Assembly: GCF_009905545.1 (NCBI RefSeq)
Contig: NZ_JAAALB010000007.1
Location: 62,001 to 126,000, forward strand
Length of the DNA stretch: 64,000 nt
Source of the DNA: Cellulophaga sp. BC115SP
GTDB taxonomy: Bacteria > Bacteroidota > Bacteroidia > Cytophagales > Spirosomataceae
Direction of reading: 5' to 3'
A program made the translations under genes and the position numbers. Below are positions 37,745 through 46,947 of the stretch, in pieces; positions within the stretch are counted from its first letter, which is position 1, and each line of letters opens with the position of its first letter. A model generated the notes under the pieces. That model was not told the DNA's origin, made no database searches, and saw only the letters and a list, made by a program, of their open reading frames with translations.

Positions 37745-37786
37745 GGTGTAAATGTTTTTGAATGAGTAGTTATTATTTACAAGTAG

Positions 37787-37806
37787 AGACGCAATACTTT
37801 GCGTCT
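37787..37806. terminator. Hairpin after the 931-residue gene
   Basis: AGACGCAA (37787-37794) pairs with TTGCGTCT (37799-37806). It has no strong T-run, so it may be a dispersed repeat rather than a terminator. Confidence 0.4.
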
Positions 37807-37821
37807 AGCGATATGTCATTT

Positions 37822-37855
37822 CTCTTAGCGGGCGACTTAAGTTGCCCGCTAAGAG
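37822..37855. terminator. Long GC-rich hairpin between convergent units
   Basis: CTCTTAGCGGGC and GCCCGCTAAGAG (37822-37833 and 37844-37855) pair, and the 10-nt centre is also nearly self-complementary, giving a 34-nt stem-loop. It lies between the + strand gene ending at 37744 and the - strand peptide locus ending at 38011, so it probably ends both transcripts. Confidence 0.5.
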
Positions 37856-38010
37856 GGAAACATTTTGAGGTATCGGCTTTCAGCTTTGGGCTTTGAAAAA
37901 AAGTATGTCTTTGATTTTTAAAAATATTTTAGGACTCTTTGCCTTGTGCCTGTTGCCTTATGCCTAAAAAAACTCAAATCTAATGTTGCTCACTTTCTCA
38001 AGTGTCCCCC

Positions 38011-38225
38011 TTACAAAAGCTCTTTTAACAACTCCTTAAGTTTAGGGTCTGATGGGCGAGGGGCGTCAGTATTGATAAATTTGCCATTTTTATCAACAAT
38101 CATATAGCGAGGAATGGATTTAATCTTATATTTTTTGGCAAGCTCCGAACCGAAATCTTTGGACAAAAGATAATTAGCAGATAGAGAAAGATCTTCGGCT
38201 TTTAAAGCCTTTATACCTAAGTGAA
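38011..38225 (-). pseudogene. C-terminal remnant of a TlpA-like thioredoxin gene
   Basis: The reverse strand encodes about 66 residues ending at a TAA (38011-38013): NYLLSKDFGSELAKKYKIK, then SIPRYMIVDKNGKFINTDA and PRPSDPKLKELLKELL. This matches the end of the TlpA-like protein at 52489-53901 closely, including the cis-proline SIPRYMI segment. The catalytic CxxC half is absent and no start fits. It follows a TonB-C gene, as its intact relative does, so it looks like the stump of a duplicated TonB-C/TlpA module. Confidence 0.8.
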
Positions 38226-38270
38226 AATGGGTTGAGCAAGCAGTATTTCTGAAAAACCTTAAAAGCCGAC

Positions 38271-38717
38271 CTAAGGAAACTGAATAGAAAAGTAGGTTTT
38301 ATATCTCAAGCGTTTACCGTCTTGTAAAGCAGGAATCCATGGTGCGGAGGCAAATAACGCTTCTTTTACATGACTTTCTAAACCTTTATCGGTATTGTTG
38401 GTAGGTAGAATATGAACAGAAGAGATGCAACCATTTTTTTCGATAATGATAGAACACAAAACCATGACCTTATCTTGTACGGAGCTTTTAATGTGCTTTT
38501 GTAGATATTGTTTTACAAAACGATTCAGCGCCATATTTCCTTCGAGGAACGTTGCAGGGTGTTGTGTTGCCATATATACCATCGTATCAGGGCTAATTTC
38601 TTGGTAAGAACTCATAAAAGGTTCAATATCAAATACCCTGATTGTATCTTGCTTTTGTGCAAGACTTGTACATGCCATCATACATATAAGAGAGAGATTG
38701 ATGAGAATGAGTTTCAT
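38271..38717 (-). CDS. Secreted TonB C-terminal-domain protein 1
   Basis: A 148-residue protein with an export signal that may end in a lipobox (MMAC, Cys16). The rest is a TonB-C-like domain: HPATFLEGNMALNRFVKQYL near 53-72, VMVLCSIIIEKNGCISSVHIL near 84-104 and PWIPALQDGKRLRY near 127-140. Unlike true TonB it lacks a proline-rich linker, so it cannot span the periplasm in the usual way. A close paralog lies at 54020-54469; the two copies sit at opposite ends of the peptide locus, each followed by a TlpA-like gene or stump. Confidence 0.82.
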   Translation of the reverse strand: MKLILINLSLICMMACTSLAQKQDTIRVFDIEPFMSSYQEISPDTMVYMATQHPATFLEGNMALNRFVKQYLQKHIKSSVQDKVMVLCSIIIEKNGCISSVHILPTNNTDKGLESHVKEALFASAPWIPALQDGKRLRYKTYFSIQFP

Positions 38718-38743
38718 AGTTGTAGGGTTTGTGTATATGTATC

Positions 38744-40204
38744 TTATTTCTTCAAAAACTCGTCCAAAAAACTTCGTATATGTTGATTGGTCGGTCTGGG
38801 TGCATTGTCGCTGATCATTGTGCCATCGCGTCCTACGAGCATATAACGAGGAATGGAACTTACCTTAAACTTGTCAGCAAATGCAGACTTTTTCCCTTCG
38901 GGCATTAGATAGTGAGTCGACGAATCTAAGCCTAATTCAGTAATAGCTTTTTGCCAAGCACTTATATTATCATCAATTGAAACATAAACAAACTTGATTC
39001 CTTTAGTAGAATATGCTTCTCTCAGTTGCTTTGAAGCAGGCATTTCTGCACGGCAGGGAGCACACCAAGAAGCCCAAAAATCTACATAAATAAGTTTATT
39101 CTCGTCTGTACTCAATAGCTCTCTCCATGTATGTGCCTCCAAATCTTTATTTGAAATAAGTTCGCTATCTAAAATGTCATTATTGGGGCCTAATCGTTTA
39201 GCCAGTATTTGTGGTTGAAAACTCTTGATGACGTATTCTTTTAAAAAGCTATCCGAAGCATATTGTAGGTATGCTTCTAGTGTCGTGTTTGTATTTTCTT
39301 GTCCTAATACCACCGCAGCACGGATTAAGTCATACATTGCCATTTCACGGATATTTCCTTTAAATGTTTCACTTGCAATGCTTATCAAGGTAGCTGCGTC
39401 GGTTGGCTGTTTTCTCTTAAGTGCCCAACTGTATAGAAATTGTTGAACGTAACTTCTTTGCTCGCTTGAATAGAAAAGAGCTTCATCTAATTTTACAGTG
39501 GTGCTTATTTCCTGCTCAATCAGCTCATGACTCTTTTTAAATGTTCCTCTATAAACAGAATAATAGCCAGACATCAAGCTTGAGAGTTTTCTGAATAGAA
39601 AAAGTGCGTGTAATTGTGAAATGAAAGAGGGACTTAATTCATGAATTTGCTGGTACTTACTCAAAAAATGCATACGACTCTCGAATTTCTCTCTAGCAAA
39701 TGTAATTTCATCAATGGCAGTGAATTGGACAGGCATTAAATCGGCTCCGAAGCCTTCAAATAAGCCCAGCTCCTTTTCCATTGCGACAAAAAAGCTGAGT
39801 TCATTTGTACGCACTTTATCCTTGGTACTAAAATGAGTGATGTTTTCCTTATCTTTTTCGACTAGGATTGATTCGTTGGGCTGGACTAAGAAGTTATTTA
39901 CCGTAAATCTCCCATGAAACTTACTGTAAAGTGTTTTTCGAGTGGGAGTACTATCAGTTACAATCACCAAAATAGGGTAGTCGAAGTGTAGCTTTAACAG
40001 GGTATCTTTCTGTATTTCGTATAAAACAGGACGTTCACCAAATATATCGTTATAGTAGAATTTGAACGGCTTCTCTTTTGAAGCTCGAATGTCTAATAAC
40101 GTGGAATCAGTTGTACGAATATTTTCAGCATATAGAATAGCGCTATGACTTTTAAATAGAAAGCATATCCAGAAAAAAGAGAGAAGGCAATAGGTTATGT
40201 ACAT
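38744..40204 (-). CDS. TlpA-like thioredoxin-fold protein A
   Basis: A 486-residue exported protein (hydrophobic N-terminus, residues 3-25, no clear lipobox). The first 350 residues are a helical/beta region of unknown function found in all six paralogs of the locus. The last 130 are a thioredoxin domain with VDFWASWCAPC (Cys381, Cys384) and the cis-proline motif SIPRYML. TlpA proteins reduce or reshuffle disulfides outside the cytoplasm. It is the last intact TlpA gene of the locus, 26 nt before the TonB-C gene. Confidence 0.88.
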   Translation of the reverse strand: MYITYCLLSFFWICFLFKSHSAILYAENIRTTDSTLLDIRASKEKPFKFYYNDIFGERPVLYEIQKDTLLKLHFDYPILVIVTDSTPTRKTLYSKFHGRFTVNNFLVQPNESILVEKDKENITHFSTKDKVRTNELSFFVAMEKELGLFEGFGADLMPVQFTAIDEITFAREKFESRMHFLSKYQQIHELSPSFISQLHALFLFRKLSSLMSGYYSVYRGTFKKSHELIEQEISTTVKLDEALFYSSEQRSYVQQFLYSWALKRKQPTDAATLISIASETFKGNIREMAMYDLIRAAVVLGQENTNTTLEAYLQYASDSFLKEYVIKSFQPQILAKRLGPNNDILDSELISNKDLEAHTWRELLSTDENKLIYVDFWASWCAPCRAEMPASKQLREAYSTKGIKFVYVSIDDNISAWQKAITELGLDSSTHYLMPEGKKSAFADKFKVSSIPRYMLVGRDGTMISDNAPRPTNQHIRSFLDEFLKK

Positions 40205-40303
40205 GATTTTATGAGGTTTAGAAATAGGAGTAAAAGTTTGATTTAGAAAAAAACTACTAAATCCTTAGTTATAACAAATTTTAGAAAATATATTTTCATT
40301 TCC

Positions 40304-40347
40304 TAGCCGTGTATCAAAAAGTACAAGTACTTTTTGATACACGGCTA
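40304..40347. repeat. Perfect 44-nt inverted repeat
   Basis: Two 21-bp arms (40304-40324 and 40327-40347) are exact reverse complements around a 2-nt loop. A further AAATTTTAG/CTAAAATTT pair flanks it at 40276-40284 and 40350-40358. It sits in the 205-nt gap between two TlpA-like genes transcribed on -, and could be an intra-operon terminator or processing hairpin, or a small insertion. Confidence 0.7.
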
Positions 40348-40409
40348 AAGCTAAAATTTCTATTTAAGGAAAAGATATTTATACATGAAAGTATGCTAAA
40401 TCAATCGAG

Positions 40410-41888
40410 CTAATTGGTCTTTGTCAATTGCTTAATGATTTCTTGAAGTTTGGATTCGGAAGGACGTGGAGCATTGAAATAAGCTATATTCCCTTGCTGG
40501 TTAATAATGATATAGCGAGGAATAGTGGACAAACCCCAGAATGAACTTAATATGTCATCATTGGCTTTGGTTCCTAGAATCCTATATGATTCAACTCCTT
40601 CGGGTAGATTCTTTTGAGCACTCTTTTGCCATTTTGATTGTTCTGAGTCAATGGAAATATTAATGAAGACCATCTCATTTTTGTATGAACGTATGATTTT
40701 TTTTAAGCTTCCAAATTCAGCTATACATGGACTGCACCACGAAGCCCAGAAATCAACAAAAATGATTTTTCCTTTATGTTTTTTCAAAATATCATTTAGT
40801 TCACTTCGCTCACCAATACTATTTTCTAGTGATAGCTTTTGCACATCTTCTGGGATAGAAAGATTTGATTCTGTGAAGTTTAAGTGGTTAACAACCTTGA
40901 TAAAGAGGCTATCTTTTATCTGATTTTTTGTGTTATGAAAAAACTGTTGAATGGAAAAGTCATAGCGCTGATTTTTGTTTTCAGCAATATCTCTCAACAG
41001 TGTATATAACAGATAGTCTCTTGTAGTCCCCTTAAAATTTGTATTGATAGAATGTGTGAGGCGATTTAAACTCGACAGGTTATTCCAATAGTCATTACCA
41101 TTTTTGATTTGATTCTTGTATTGCCAAATATAGTTTAGGCAAAAACTTCCATACGAAACCATGTGAAGAAGACTATCATTTTGCTGAAAAGAGGTCTTAA
41201 TTTCTTTAAAAAAATCTGCGTCTAGTGTCGTATGATTAGTGTAGTATAGTGTGCTAATTAAACCGTCGAAATATTGAAACTTTAAGTCATTTAGTACCCA
41301 TGATTTGAACTCATTACTAACAGGATATTGAAGACTAAAGTTATTAAACTGGTTTCTGCGAAAATCATATTCCTCTTTTAATCTTGCCTTATACTGACTA
41401 AAATTCTGAAGATAATCTTCAATGTTGATATTCAGTAAACTTGAAGTTTCTGGGTCAGAAAACTGTTGATAATAGAGATAATTACCCTTGTTTTGAGAAG
41501 ACAATACTTGGAAGATTGTCTTGGGTAAATCAGAATGAGCGTCTTTTTTGATGGAAATATTTAGATGGACAGAATCGTGAGGACTAACAAAAATTCCTTG
41601 ATGTGCCAATTGAAAGAGTGCTGGCTTATCGATTTTTAGTTTGATTTGATACTCCTTTTGTGGTTTATCTAATGCTATACGAGCTATTGGGGCTCTATCT
41701 TGAAGCGCATAGTTGAACTGATACAAGGGAATATTATCAATTGATTCTAACTCAGGAGAGACATTGATGGTACCATATAGAGTAGCGTATGACCCACCTG
41801 TATTATCAGATTTTTCTGTTTGTTTACATGAGCCTAATAAACAAATGATTGTGATAAAACAGAGGGTGGTGGTGTAAATCTTGTTCAT
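40410..41888 (-). CDS. TlpA-like thioredoxin lipoprotein B
   Basis: A 492-residue lipoprotein (lipobox LLGSC, Cys21). The N-terminal domain is about 350 residues and the C-terminal thioredoxin domain has FVDFWASWCSPC (Cys385, Cys388) with TIPRYII as the cis-proline motif. It is the most divergent of the six TlpA paralogs by eye. It follows the HlyD gene by 94 nt and so may belong to the export half of the locus. Confidence 0.88.
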   Translation of the reverse strand: MNKIYTTTLCFITIICLLGSCKQTEKSDNTGGSYATLYGTINVSPELESIDNIPLYQFNYALQDRAPIARIALDKPQKEYQIKLKIDKPALFQLAHQGIFVSPHDSVHLNISIKKDAHSDLPKTIFQVLSSQNKGNYLYYQQFSDPETSSLLNINIEDYLQNFSQYKARLKEEYDFRRNQFNNFSLQYPVSNEFKSWVLNDLKFQYFDGLISTLYYTNHTTLDADFFKEIKTSFQQNDSLLHMVSYGSFCLNYIWQYKNQIKNGNDYWNNLSSLNRLTHSINTNFKGTTRDYLLYTLLRDIAENKNQRYDFSIQQFFHNTKNQIKDSLFIKVVNHLNFTESNLSIPEDVQKLSLENSIGERSELNDILKKHKGKIIFVDFWASWCSPCIAEFGSLKKIIRSYKNEMVFINISIDSEQSKWQKSAQKNLPEGVESYRILGTKANDDILSSFWGLSTIPRYIIINQQGNIAYFNAPRPSESKLQEIIKQLTKTN

Positions 41889-41982
41889 GGAATTTAGAAG
41901 TTTACATGAGTTTTGGGAATTTTGAGTGTAGTAATAGGAAAGATATAATATACATGCTAATTGATTTGTGTTTAATACTATA

Positions 41983-43344
41983 TTATATATTTATGCTTAA
42001 CTGTATTATTATCTTTCTAAAACTATAAAATAGACGTTCTAATAATCTTAAATCTTCTGTTACAATTTCAGCACTAGCCATCATTTCTGGTCGGAAGCTT
42101 ATACTTTTATTGAAGGTTGTTTTTAGCTGATGCGGCAATTGTATTTTTATACGGTATTGGTTGTTTGAAGTACTTGATGAAATATCTTGAATAGTTCCAT
42201 CAATACTTCCATACTCCTCTGGTGCATAGTTTGAAAGTTTGATGATTACTTTTTGTCCAACTTTTACTTTTCCAAAGTTTTGTGAGGAAACATTTGCATA
42301 CCCAATATAATGTTGCTTTTGGGGTAATACCGACATTAAAGTATCATTTGCGTGAATCACTTGATTTTCTGTTAAATTCCTTAAAAAAGCAAGGTAACCA
42401 CTTGAAGGAGCCGTAATGATATAATTTTGTTTCCAGTTTGCTATAAGATTATCAATGTTTTGAATAGACTGCGCAATATTATCTCGAAAAGTTCTGGTCT
42501 TTTGGATGTATTCAAAATCTAGCTCGTATAATTGTTTTTCTTTTTCGGAAAGAGTCAAGCTATTTTCTACTAATACCTTTGCATAGTTTTCATTTTCCTT
42601 TTTCTTTTGTAAAAAAGCGTTCTCAAAACCTAGAAATTCAAGTTTACCGTAGACTTTCTCATTGTACATCTTTTTGTCGGCCAGATATTTGGTTTCCACA
42701 TTTCTAAACTCCTCTTTATTTATTTCTACTTGTTTTTGGTTTATTTCTACCAACTTTTTGTAGTCAATAATCTGTTGTGTGAGTATTTTTTTTCTTTGAA
42801 GATAAATGGCATCATTGATAAGTCTTTCTGATTCTTCATAGTTTTTAAGTAATAGGTTGTATTCCGACTGTAGATCTCCGAATGTGATGGTGTGTAATGG
42901 AAAAATAACTTTATCGTTATTATTCGTTAAATATCGTTGTGCTTGATGAGCCAAAGTTTGTAATATAGGAATATTTTCTAAACGTGTGGTATTTTCTATT
43001 TCTGCAATATAGTCTCCTTGATTTATCCACTGCTCTGGCTTGACTAATATTTTTTGTAATCTACCCGAAGACTTTGATATAACCTTCAAGGGTTCTATCT
43101 CAGTTGTAATTATGGCATTACCCTTAATCACCTCGGGATATTTGATATACCATGAAATTATAATACTTAACATTCCTATTAAAGCAATAATAGATAGACC
43201 AAAACGGATAATAAAAGCTGGACGATTTGATAATATATCGTTAACCTCGTCTGAGCGAAGTTCAAGAGGAGGTCTTAGGGTGGGCTTTGGAGAAACTACT
43301 GAACCATTTATAGGTGGCTTGGGTGTTTGGATGATGCTTTCCAT
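41983..43344 (-). CDS. HlyD-family secretion protein (membrane fusion partner of the peptide exporter)
   Basis: A 453-residue type I secretion adaptor. It has one transmembrane segment (about 44-67), a lipoyl-like half motif (VISKSSGRLQKILVKPEQWI near 89-108), a long coiled coil (about 125-300), the second lipoyl half (ITAPSSGYLAFLRNL) and a beta-barrel C-terminus. It would bridge the peptidase-ABC transporter to an outer-membrane channel. The exporter gene ends 35 nt upstream. No TolC-like gene lies in the window, so the outer-membrane exit must be encoded elsewhere. Confidence 0.92.
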   Translation of the reverse strand: MESIIQTPKPPINGSVVSPKPTLRPPLELRSDEVNDILSNRPAFIIRFGLSIIALIGMLSIIISWYIKYPEVIKGNAIITTEIEPLKVISKSSGRLQKILVKPEQWINQGDYIAEIENTTRLENIPILQTLAHQAQRYLTNNNDKVIFPLHTITFGDLQSEYNLLLKNYEESERLINDAIYLQRKKILTQQIIDYKKLVEINQKQVEINKEEFRNVETKYLADKKMYNEKVYGKLEFLGFENAFLQKKKENENYAKVLVENSLTLSEKEKQLYELDFEYIQKTRTFRDNIAQSIQNIDNLIANWKQNYIITAPSSGYLAFLRNLTENQVIHANDTLMSVLPQKQHYIGYANVSSQNFGKVKVGQKVIIKLSNYAPEEYGSIDGTIQDISSSTSNNQYRIKIQLPHQLKTTFNKSISFRPEMMASAEIVTEDLRLLERLFYSFRKIIIQLSINI

Positions 43345-43379
43345 ATATCAAAATTTTATGATAAGTGCATTAAAATGAA

Positions 43380-45569
43380 TTAGTTGCCTAATTCTAATTG
43401 ATTTTTGACAAGATTAAAATACTCACCACGTTTGGATGTTAGACTTTCGTGAGTGCCAATCTCGGTAATCTCTCCATTGTGTAAAACGATAATTTGATTA
43501 GCATTTTTGACAGTGCTGAGTCTATGCGCTACCACAATAACAGTTTTTCCTTTGAAAAATGAATTTAAGTTTTCTAGAATGGTTTTCTCGTTATTGGCAT
43601 CTAAAGCGTTAGTTGCTTCATCAAAAAACAAGTACTCGGGGTTTTTATAGACAGCTCTGGCAATCAACAAGCGTTGTTTTTGTCCTTGACTTATGCCATT
43701 GCCTTCCGAACCAATTTTGGTATTAAAGCCCAAAGGTAAGCTTTCGATAAAGGGCAAAATATTCGCCACTTCACAAGCATGGTATAGTTTTTCAAGGTTG
43801 GGTTGTTCGTCGCCCAAAGCGATATTCCGAGCAATAGTATCAGAAAAAATAAAACCATCTTGCATTACGATACCACACCTACCTCGCCAATCTCGTGCCC
43901 TAAAGCTATCAAAAGGTACATTTCCTATTTTGATTTCGCCTTTTATGTCATAAAACTTCAATAATAGTTTCAGTAATGTGGTTTTCCCACTTCCACTTGT
44001 TCCTACAATTGCAGTTACTTTTCCCTCTGGAATATCTAGATTGATATTTTTTAAAACAGGATCATTACCCGCTCCTGGATAGGTAAAGCTTAAATTTTTG
44101 ATGGAAATGCCCACATGATGTTTACCATTAGGGTTGTACGTAATTTGTTCTTTTTTCTCTTCATCTTCCAATTCATGGATTTCATTCAATCGTTCTAAGC
44201 TAATTTTAGCACTTTGGGCAGCTTGTACAAATTGGATCAGTGCTTCAATCGGGGCATTCAGTTGCCCAATAATGTATTGGACTGCCAGCATTGTTCCTAA
44301 AGTTAGTTGACCATCAACCACGGCTTTGGCAGAGAAAAAAGTGATTAAGATATTTTTCCCTTCATTCAAGAAAAACGCTCCTGCTTGTTGGTACTGGTTT
44401 AAAGCCAATCCTTTTGTTTGAAATTGAAACATTCTGGTTTGAATACGCTCCCATTCCCAGCGTTTGAGGTGTTCGGCATTGGCTAATTTTATTTCTTGCA
44501 TTCCCTGAATCAATTGTACCAATGAGCCTTGATTTTTGGCAGCCACATCAAACATTTTGAAATCTAATTTGCGTCTTTCTTTTAAAAAAAGTATGACCCA
44601 AAATGCGTAGAGAACAGACCCAATCATAAAAATGGAAAAGATAGGCAAACTATATAATGCCAACACACAGCCAAAAATCAGCAGGTTGACCATGGAGAAA
44701 AGCGTATTGAGCGTTTGCCCCGTCATAAACTGCTCAATACGGCTATGGTCGCCAATGCGTTGCATAATGTCGCCAAACATTTTTGTATCAAAAAATGACA
44801 TGGGCAACTTCATCAGTTTTATCAGAAAATCGGAAAGGATTGAGAGATTGATACGGATACTGATATGCAGTAATATCCATGAACGGATAAACTCTACGAC
44901 GGTTCTACTGGCAAAAAGCATCAATTGTGCCGCCAGCATGACATAAATAAAGTTTAGATTACGTGTCTGAATGCCAACATCAACAATAGACTGCGTAAGG
45001 AAGGGAAAAACCAATTGCAAGCCACTGCCCACTAACAAACCAATGGCTAACTGTATCAATAGTTTTTTATATGACCAAAGGTATTTGAGAAGATACGAAA
45101 AATCTAAGCCCTGTTTTTTATCGTCCTCTTGTTCATAAAAAGCAGGGGTTGGTTCTAATAGCAAAGCTACGCCAACAGGTTGACCATCTTCTTGCGTAGT
45201 AGCCCAATGCTCGCAAAAATCATCTTTAGCTATTTTGCGTAAACCTTTGGCTGGATCAGCCAACAAAACAGTGTTTTTTTGTACCTCAACCAAAACCACA
45301 AAGTGATTTTGTTGCCAGTGGATAATACAAGGAAACGGGGCATCTTTGATTAATTTATTAAAAGGAACTTTTACGGCGATAGTTCTAAAACCCATGCTTT
45401 CGGCCGCCTCCGCAATACCCAACAATGAAACGCCCTCCCGACTAAACCCCGAAGCATCTCGAAGCCTTTGAATATTTAGACTCAGCCCATAGTGTTTGGC
45501 TATCATGCGTAAACAAGTAGGGCCACACTCCATTTGGTCGAGTTGTTGGTAGAAGGGGAAGTTGGGCAT
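43380..45569 (-). CDS. Peptidase-containing ABC transporter (C39 family), GG-leader peptide exporter
   Basis: A 729-residue PCAT. The N-terminal C39 peptidase domain has its catalytic Cys15 (QMECGPTC), His89 (QQNHFVVL) and Asp105 (LADPAKG). Six transmembrane helices span about 165-440, and the ATPase has Walker A GTSGSGKTT, signature ISQGQKQRL and Walker B YLFFDEATNALD. Such proteins cut leader peptides after a double glycine and export the core. Three GG-leader peptides in the same locus are the obvious substrates, and HlyD follows directly. Confidence 0.96.
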   Translation of the reverse strand: MPNFPFYQQLDQMECGPTCLRMIAKHYGLSLNIQRLRDASGFSREGVSLLGIAEAAESMGFRTIAVKVPFNKLIKDAPFPCIIHWQQNHFVVLVEVQKNTVLLADPAKGLRKIAKDDFCEHWATTQEDGQPVGVALLLEPTPAFYEQEDDKKQGLDFSYLLKYLWSYKKLLIQLAIGLLVGSGLQLVFPFLTQSIVDVGIQTRNLNFIYVMLAAQLMLFASRTVVEFIRSWILLHISIRINLSILSDFLIKLMKLPMSFFDTKMFGDIMQRIGDHSRIEQFMTGQTLNTLFSMVNLLIFGCVLALYSLPIFSIFMIGSVLYAFWVILFLKERRKLDFKMFDVAAKNQGSLVQLIQGMQEIKLANAEHLKRWEWERIQTRMFQFQTKGLALNQYQQAGAFFLNEGKNILITFFSAKAVVDGQLTLGTMLAVQYIIGQLNAPIEALIQFVQAAQSAKISLERLNEIHELEDEEKKEQITYNPNGKHHVGISIKNLSFTYPGAGNDPVLKNINLDIPEGKVTAIVGTSGSGKTTLLKLLLKFYDIKGEIKIGNVPFDSFRARDWRGRCGIVMQDGFIFSDTIARNIALGDEQPNLEKLYHACEVANILPFIESLPLGFNTKIGSEGNGISQGQKQRLLIARAVYKNPEYLFFDEATNALDANNEKTILENLNSFFKGKTVIVVAHRLSTVKNANQIIVLHNGEITEIGTHESLTSKRGEYFNLVKNQLELGN

Positions 45570-45612
45570 AAATCTTTGTGTTATGTCTTTGTTAAAGACA
45601 GTCTTTGGATAA

Positions 45613-46668
45613 TTATATTAAATGTTTATCCGCAAACTCATTAAAAAAATCATTTGTTTTCATTATACCTAATTCTACTAACTGTTGAGAATCAACATAT
45701 TTAATAGAATCTGTATTGTAGAGCGATAAAGCTGTGGTTTTATCTATGCTATCTTTAAAGCTTTTGTAGTAAAATGCTCCTCCAAAATGCTGTTTTCTTT
45801 GTGTTTCTTCTTGAACCTCTTCAATGAAATCGTATAAAAATTTTGTATGTAAAACTGCACCCTGAATATCACTTAACTTAGAACCGTCAATGGCATGCAT
45901 ACCTTGAACGAGATAAGAGCCTTTGACGTTTTTAAAGAATGGTATTTTGGACAAAATGTGTGGTGGTGATGTTTTTCCAAATACTCTATCTCTTACTCCA
46001 CCTGTAAAAATTGATGAATAAAAAGTATGGAATGTTTTTCTATTTAAAAACTCAAAATGGGTTTTCGTATAAAACTTATCGAAATACGCTACTGAATCGA
46101 TGGGGTTCTGTCCTGCCACATAAGTTGTTTGCTGAACGCTTTGATTTGAATACATATCCAATAAAAATGTCTGTATAGCAAGAGTATTTTCATTATTCAT
46201 GTATTGTATTAAATCTCTTAAAGTTAGCTTTTCAGAGTAGGGAAATGTAAACAACTCATCAATATCTACAACAACACACCAATGATTTTTGCCATATTTG
46301 TCTAACAAATACTCCATCCAGCACCAATGATTCACATACGTTTCTTGTGTATAAAAGAGATGTGTATTGGACTCTTTTAAAAGTATTTGGGCTGAATGGT
46401 CAGTAGAGTTGTTATCAATAAAAAAAAGCCTATCTACTCCTAATTTTTTATAGTAATTCAGGAAATGTGGCAGTCGTAATGATTCATTTCTAATTATGGC
46501 AAAAAGACGAATTTCGTCATTGGTATCAGGTATAAAGTGGTTATCTATTCGATGTAGGTTGTTTAAAGAAATTTTGATGCTTTTATCATATATATATTTT
46601 TGTTTTTGAGCATGAATATATTGATTTATGCTCCTTCTCCATGTTTTGATTAAATACCTTAGTTCCAT
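45613..46668 (-). CDS. GT-A glycosyltransferase (GT2/GT92-like)
   Basis: A 351-residue cytoplasmic glycosyltransferase. Residues 54-62 (RLFAIIRNE) open the nucleotide-sugar fold, FFIDNNSTD (82-90) binds the nucleotide, and VVVDIDELF (132-140) is the DxD metal site; a NHWCWMEYLL segment lies between. The family transfers sugars to varied acceptors. It lies 43 nt upstream of the peptide exporter, where glycocin loci keep their S-glycosyltransferase, so peptide glycosylation is a reasonable guess. A role in surface polysaccharide cannot be excluded. Confidence 0.8.
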   Translation of the reverse strand: MELRYLIKTWRRSINQYIHAQKQKYIYDKSIKISLNNLHRIDNHFIPDTNDEIRLFAIIRNESLRLPHFLNYYKKLGVDRLFFIDNNSTDHSAQILLKESNTHLFYTQETYVNHWCWMEYLLDKYGKNHWCVVVDIDELFTFPYSEKLTLRDLIQYMNNENTLAIQTFLLDMYSNQSVQQTTYVAGQNPIDSVAYFDKFYTKTHFEFLNRKTFHTFYSSIFTGGVRDRVFGKTSPPHILSKIPFFKNVKGSYLVQGMHAIDGSKLSDIQGAVLHTKFLYDFIEEVQEETQRKQHFGGAFYYKSFKDSIDKTTALSLYNTDSIKYVDSQQLVELGIMKTNDFFNEFADKHLI

Positions 46669-46678
46669 AAAGCTTATC

Positions 46679-46947
46679 TTATTTGTCCTTTAATAATTCA
46701 TCAAAAAACTCTTTTAACTTAGTGTATTAAGCAAAGAAAATCAATCAATAAAGATTTCCATCTTCAAAGGTTTTTCGACAATAATGGTGATGTTTTGAGA
46801 TAGCTCTGTTGATTTTGAATCTGAAACTGCACTATTATTTTTTTCATTATTACATGAAAAGAAAATGATACCTAAAATGACGAGAAAGCAATATTTTATA
46901 TTTGTGAAGTTTAGCATACAATCAGAAAGAGAACACATAATATACAT
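46679..46947 (-). pseudogene. Internally deleted copy of TlpA-like gene E
   Basis: The 5' part matches the start of the gene at 50582-52039 almost base for base for about 130 nt (46786-46916 against about 51896-52030), giving KYCFLVILGIIFFSCNNEK and STELSQNITIIV. The ATG of the intact gene is ATA here (46897-46899), so the natural start is lost. The frame then stops after EIFID, and a short tail (KLKEFFDELLKDK before a TAA at 46679-46681) matches the C-terminus of the family. Everything between is deleted. Confidence 0.85.

Noticed and set aside
46741-46947. Separate 68-residue lipoprotein gene
   Set aside because: It is the 5' remnant of a duplicated TlpA gene whose own ATG has become ATA; the apparent start comes from upstream sequence.
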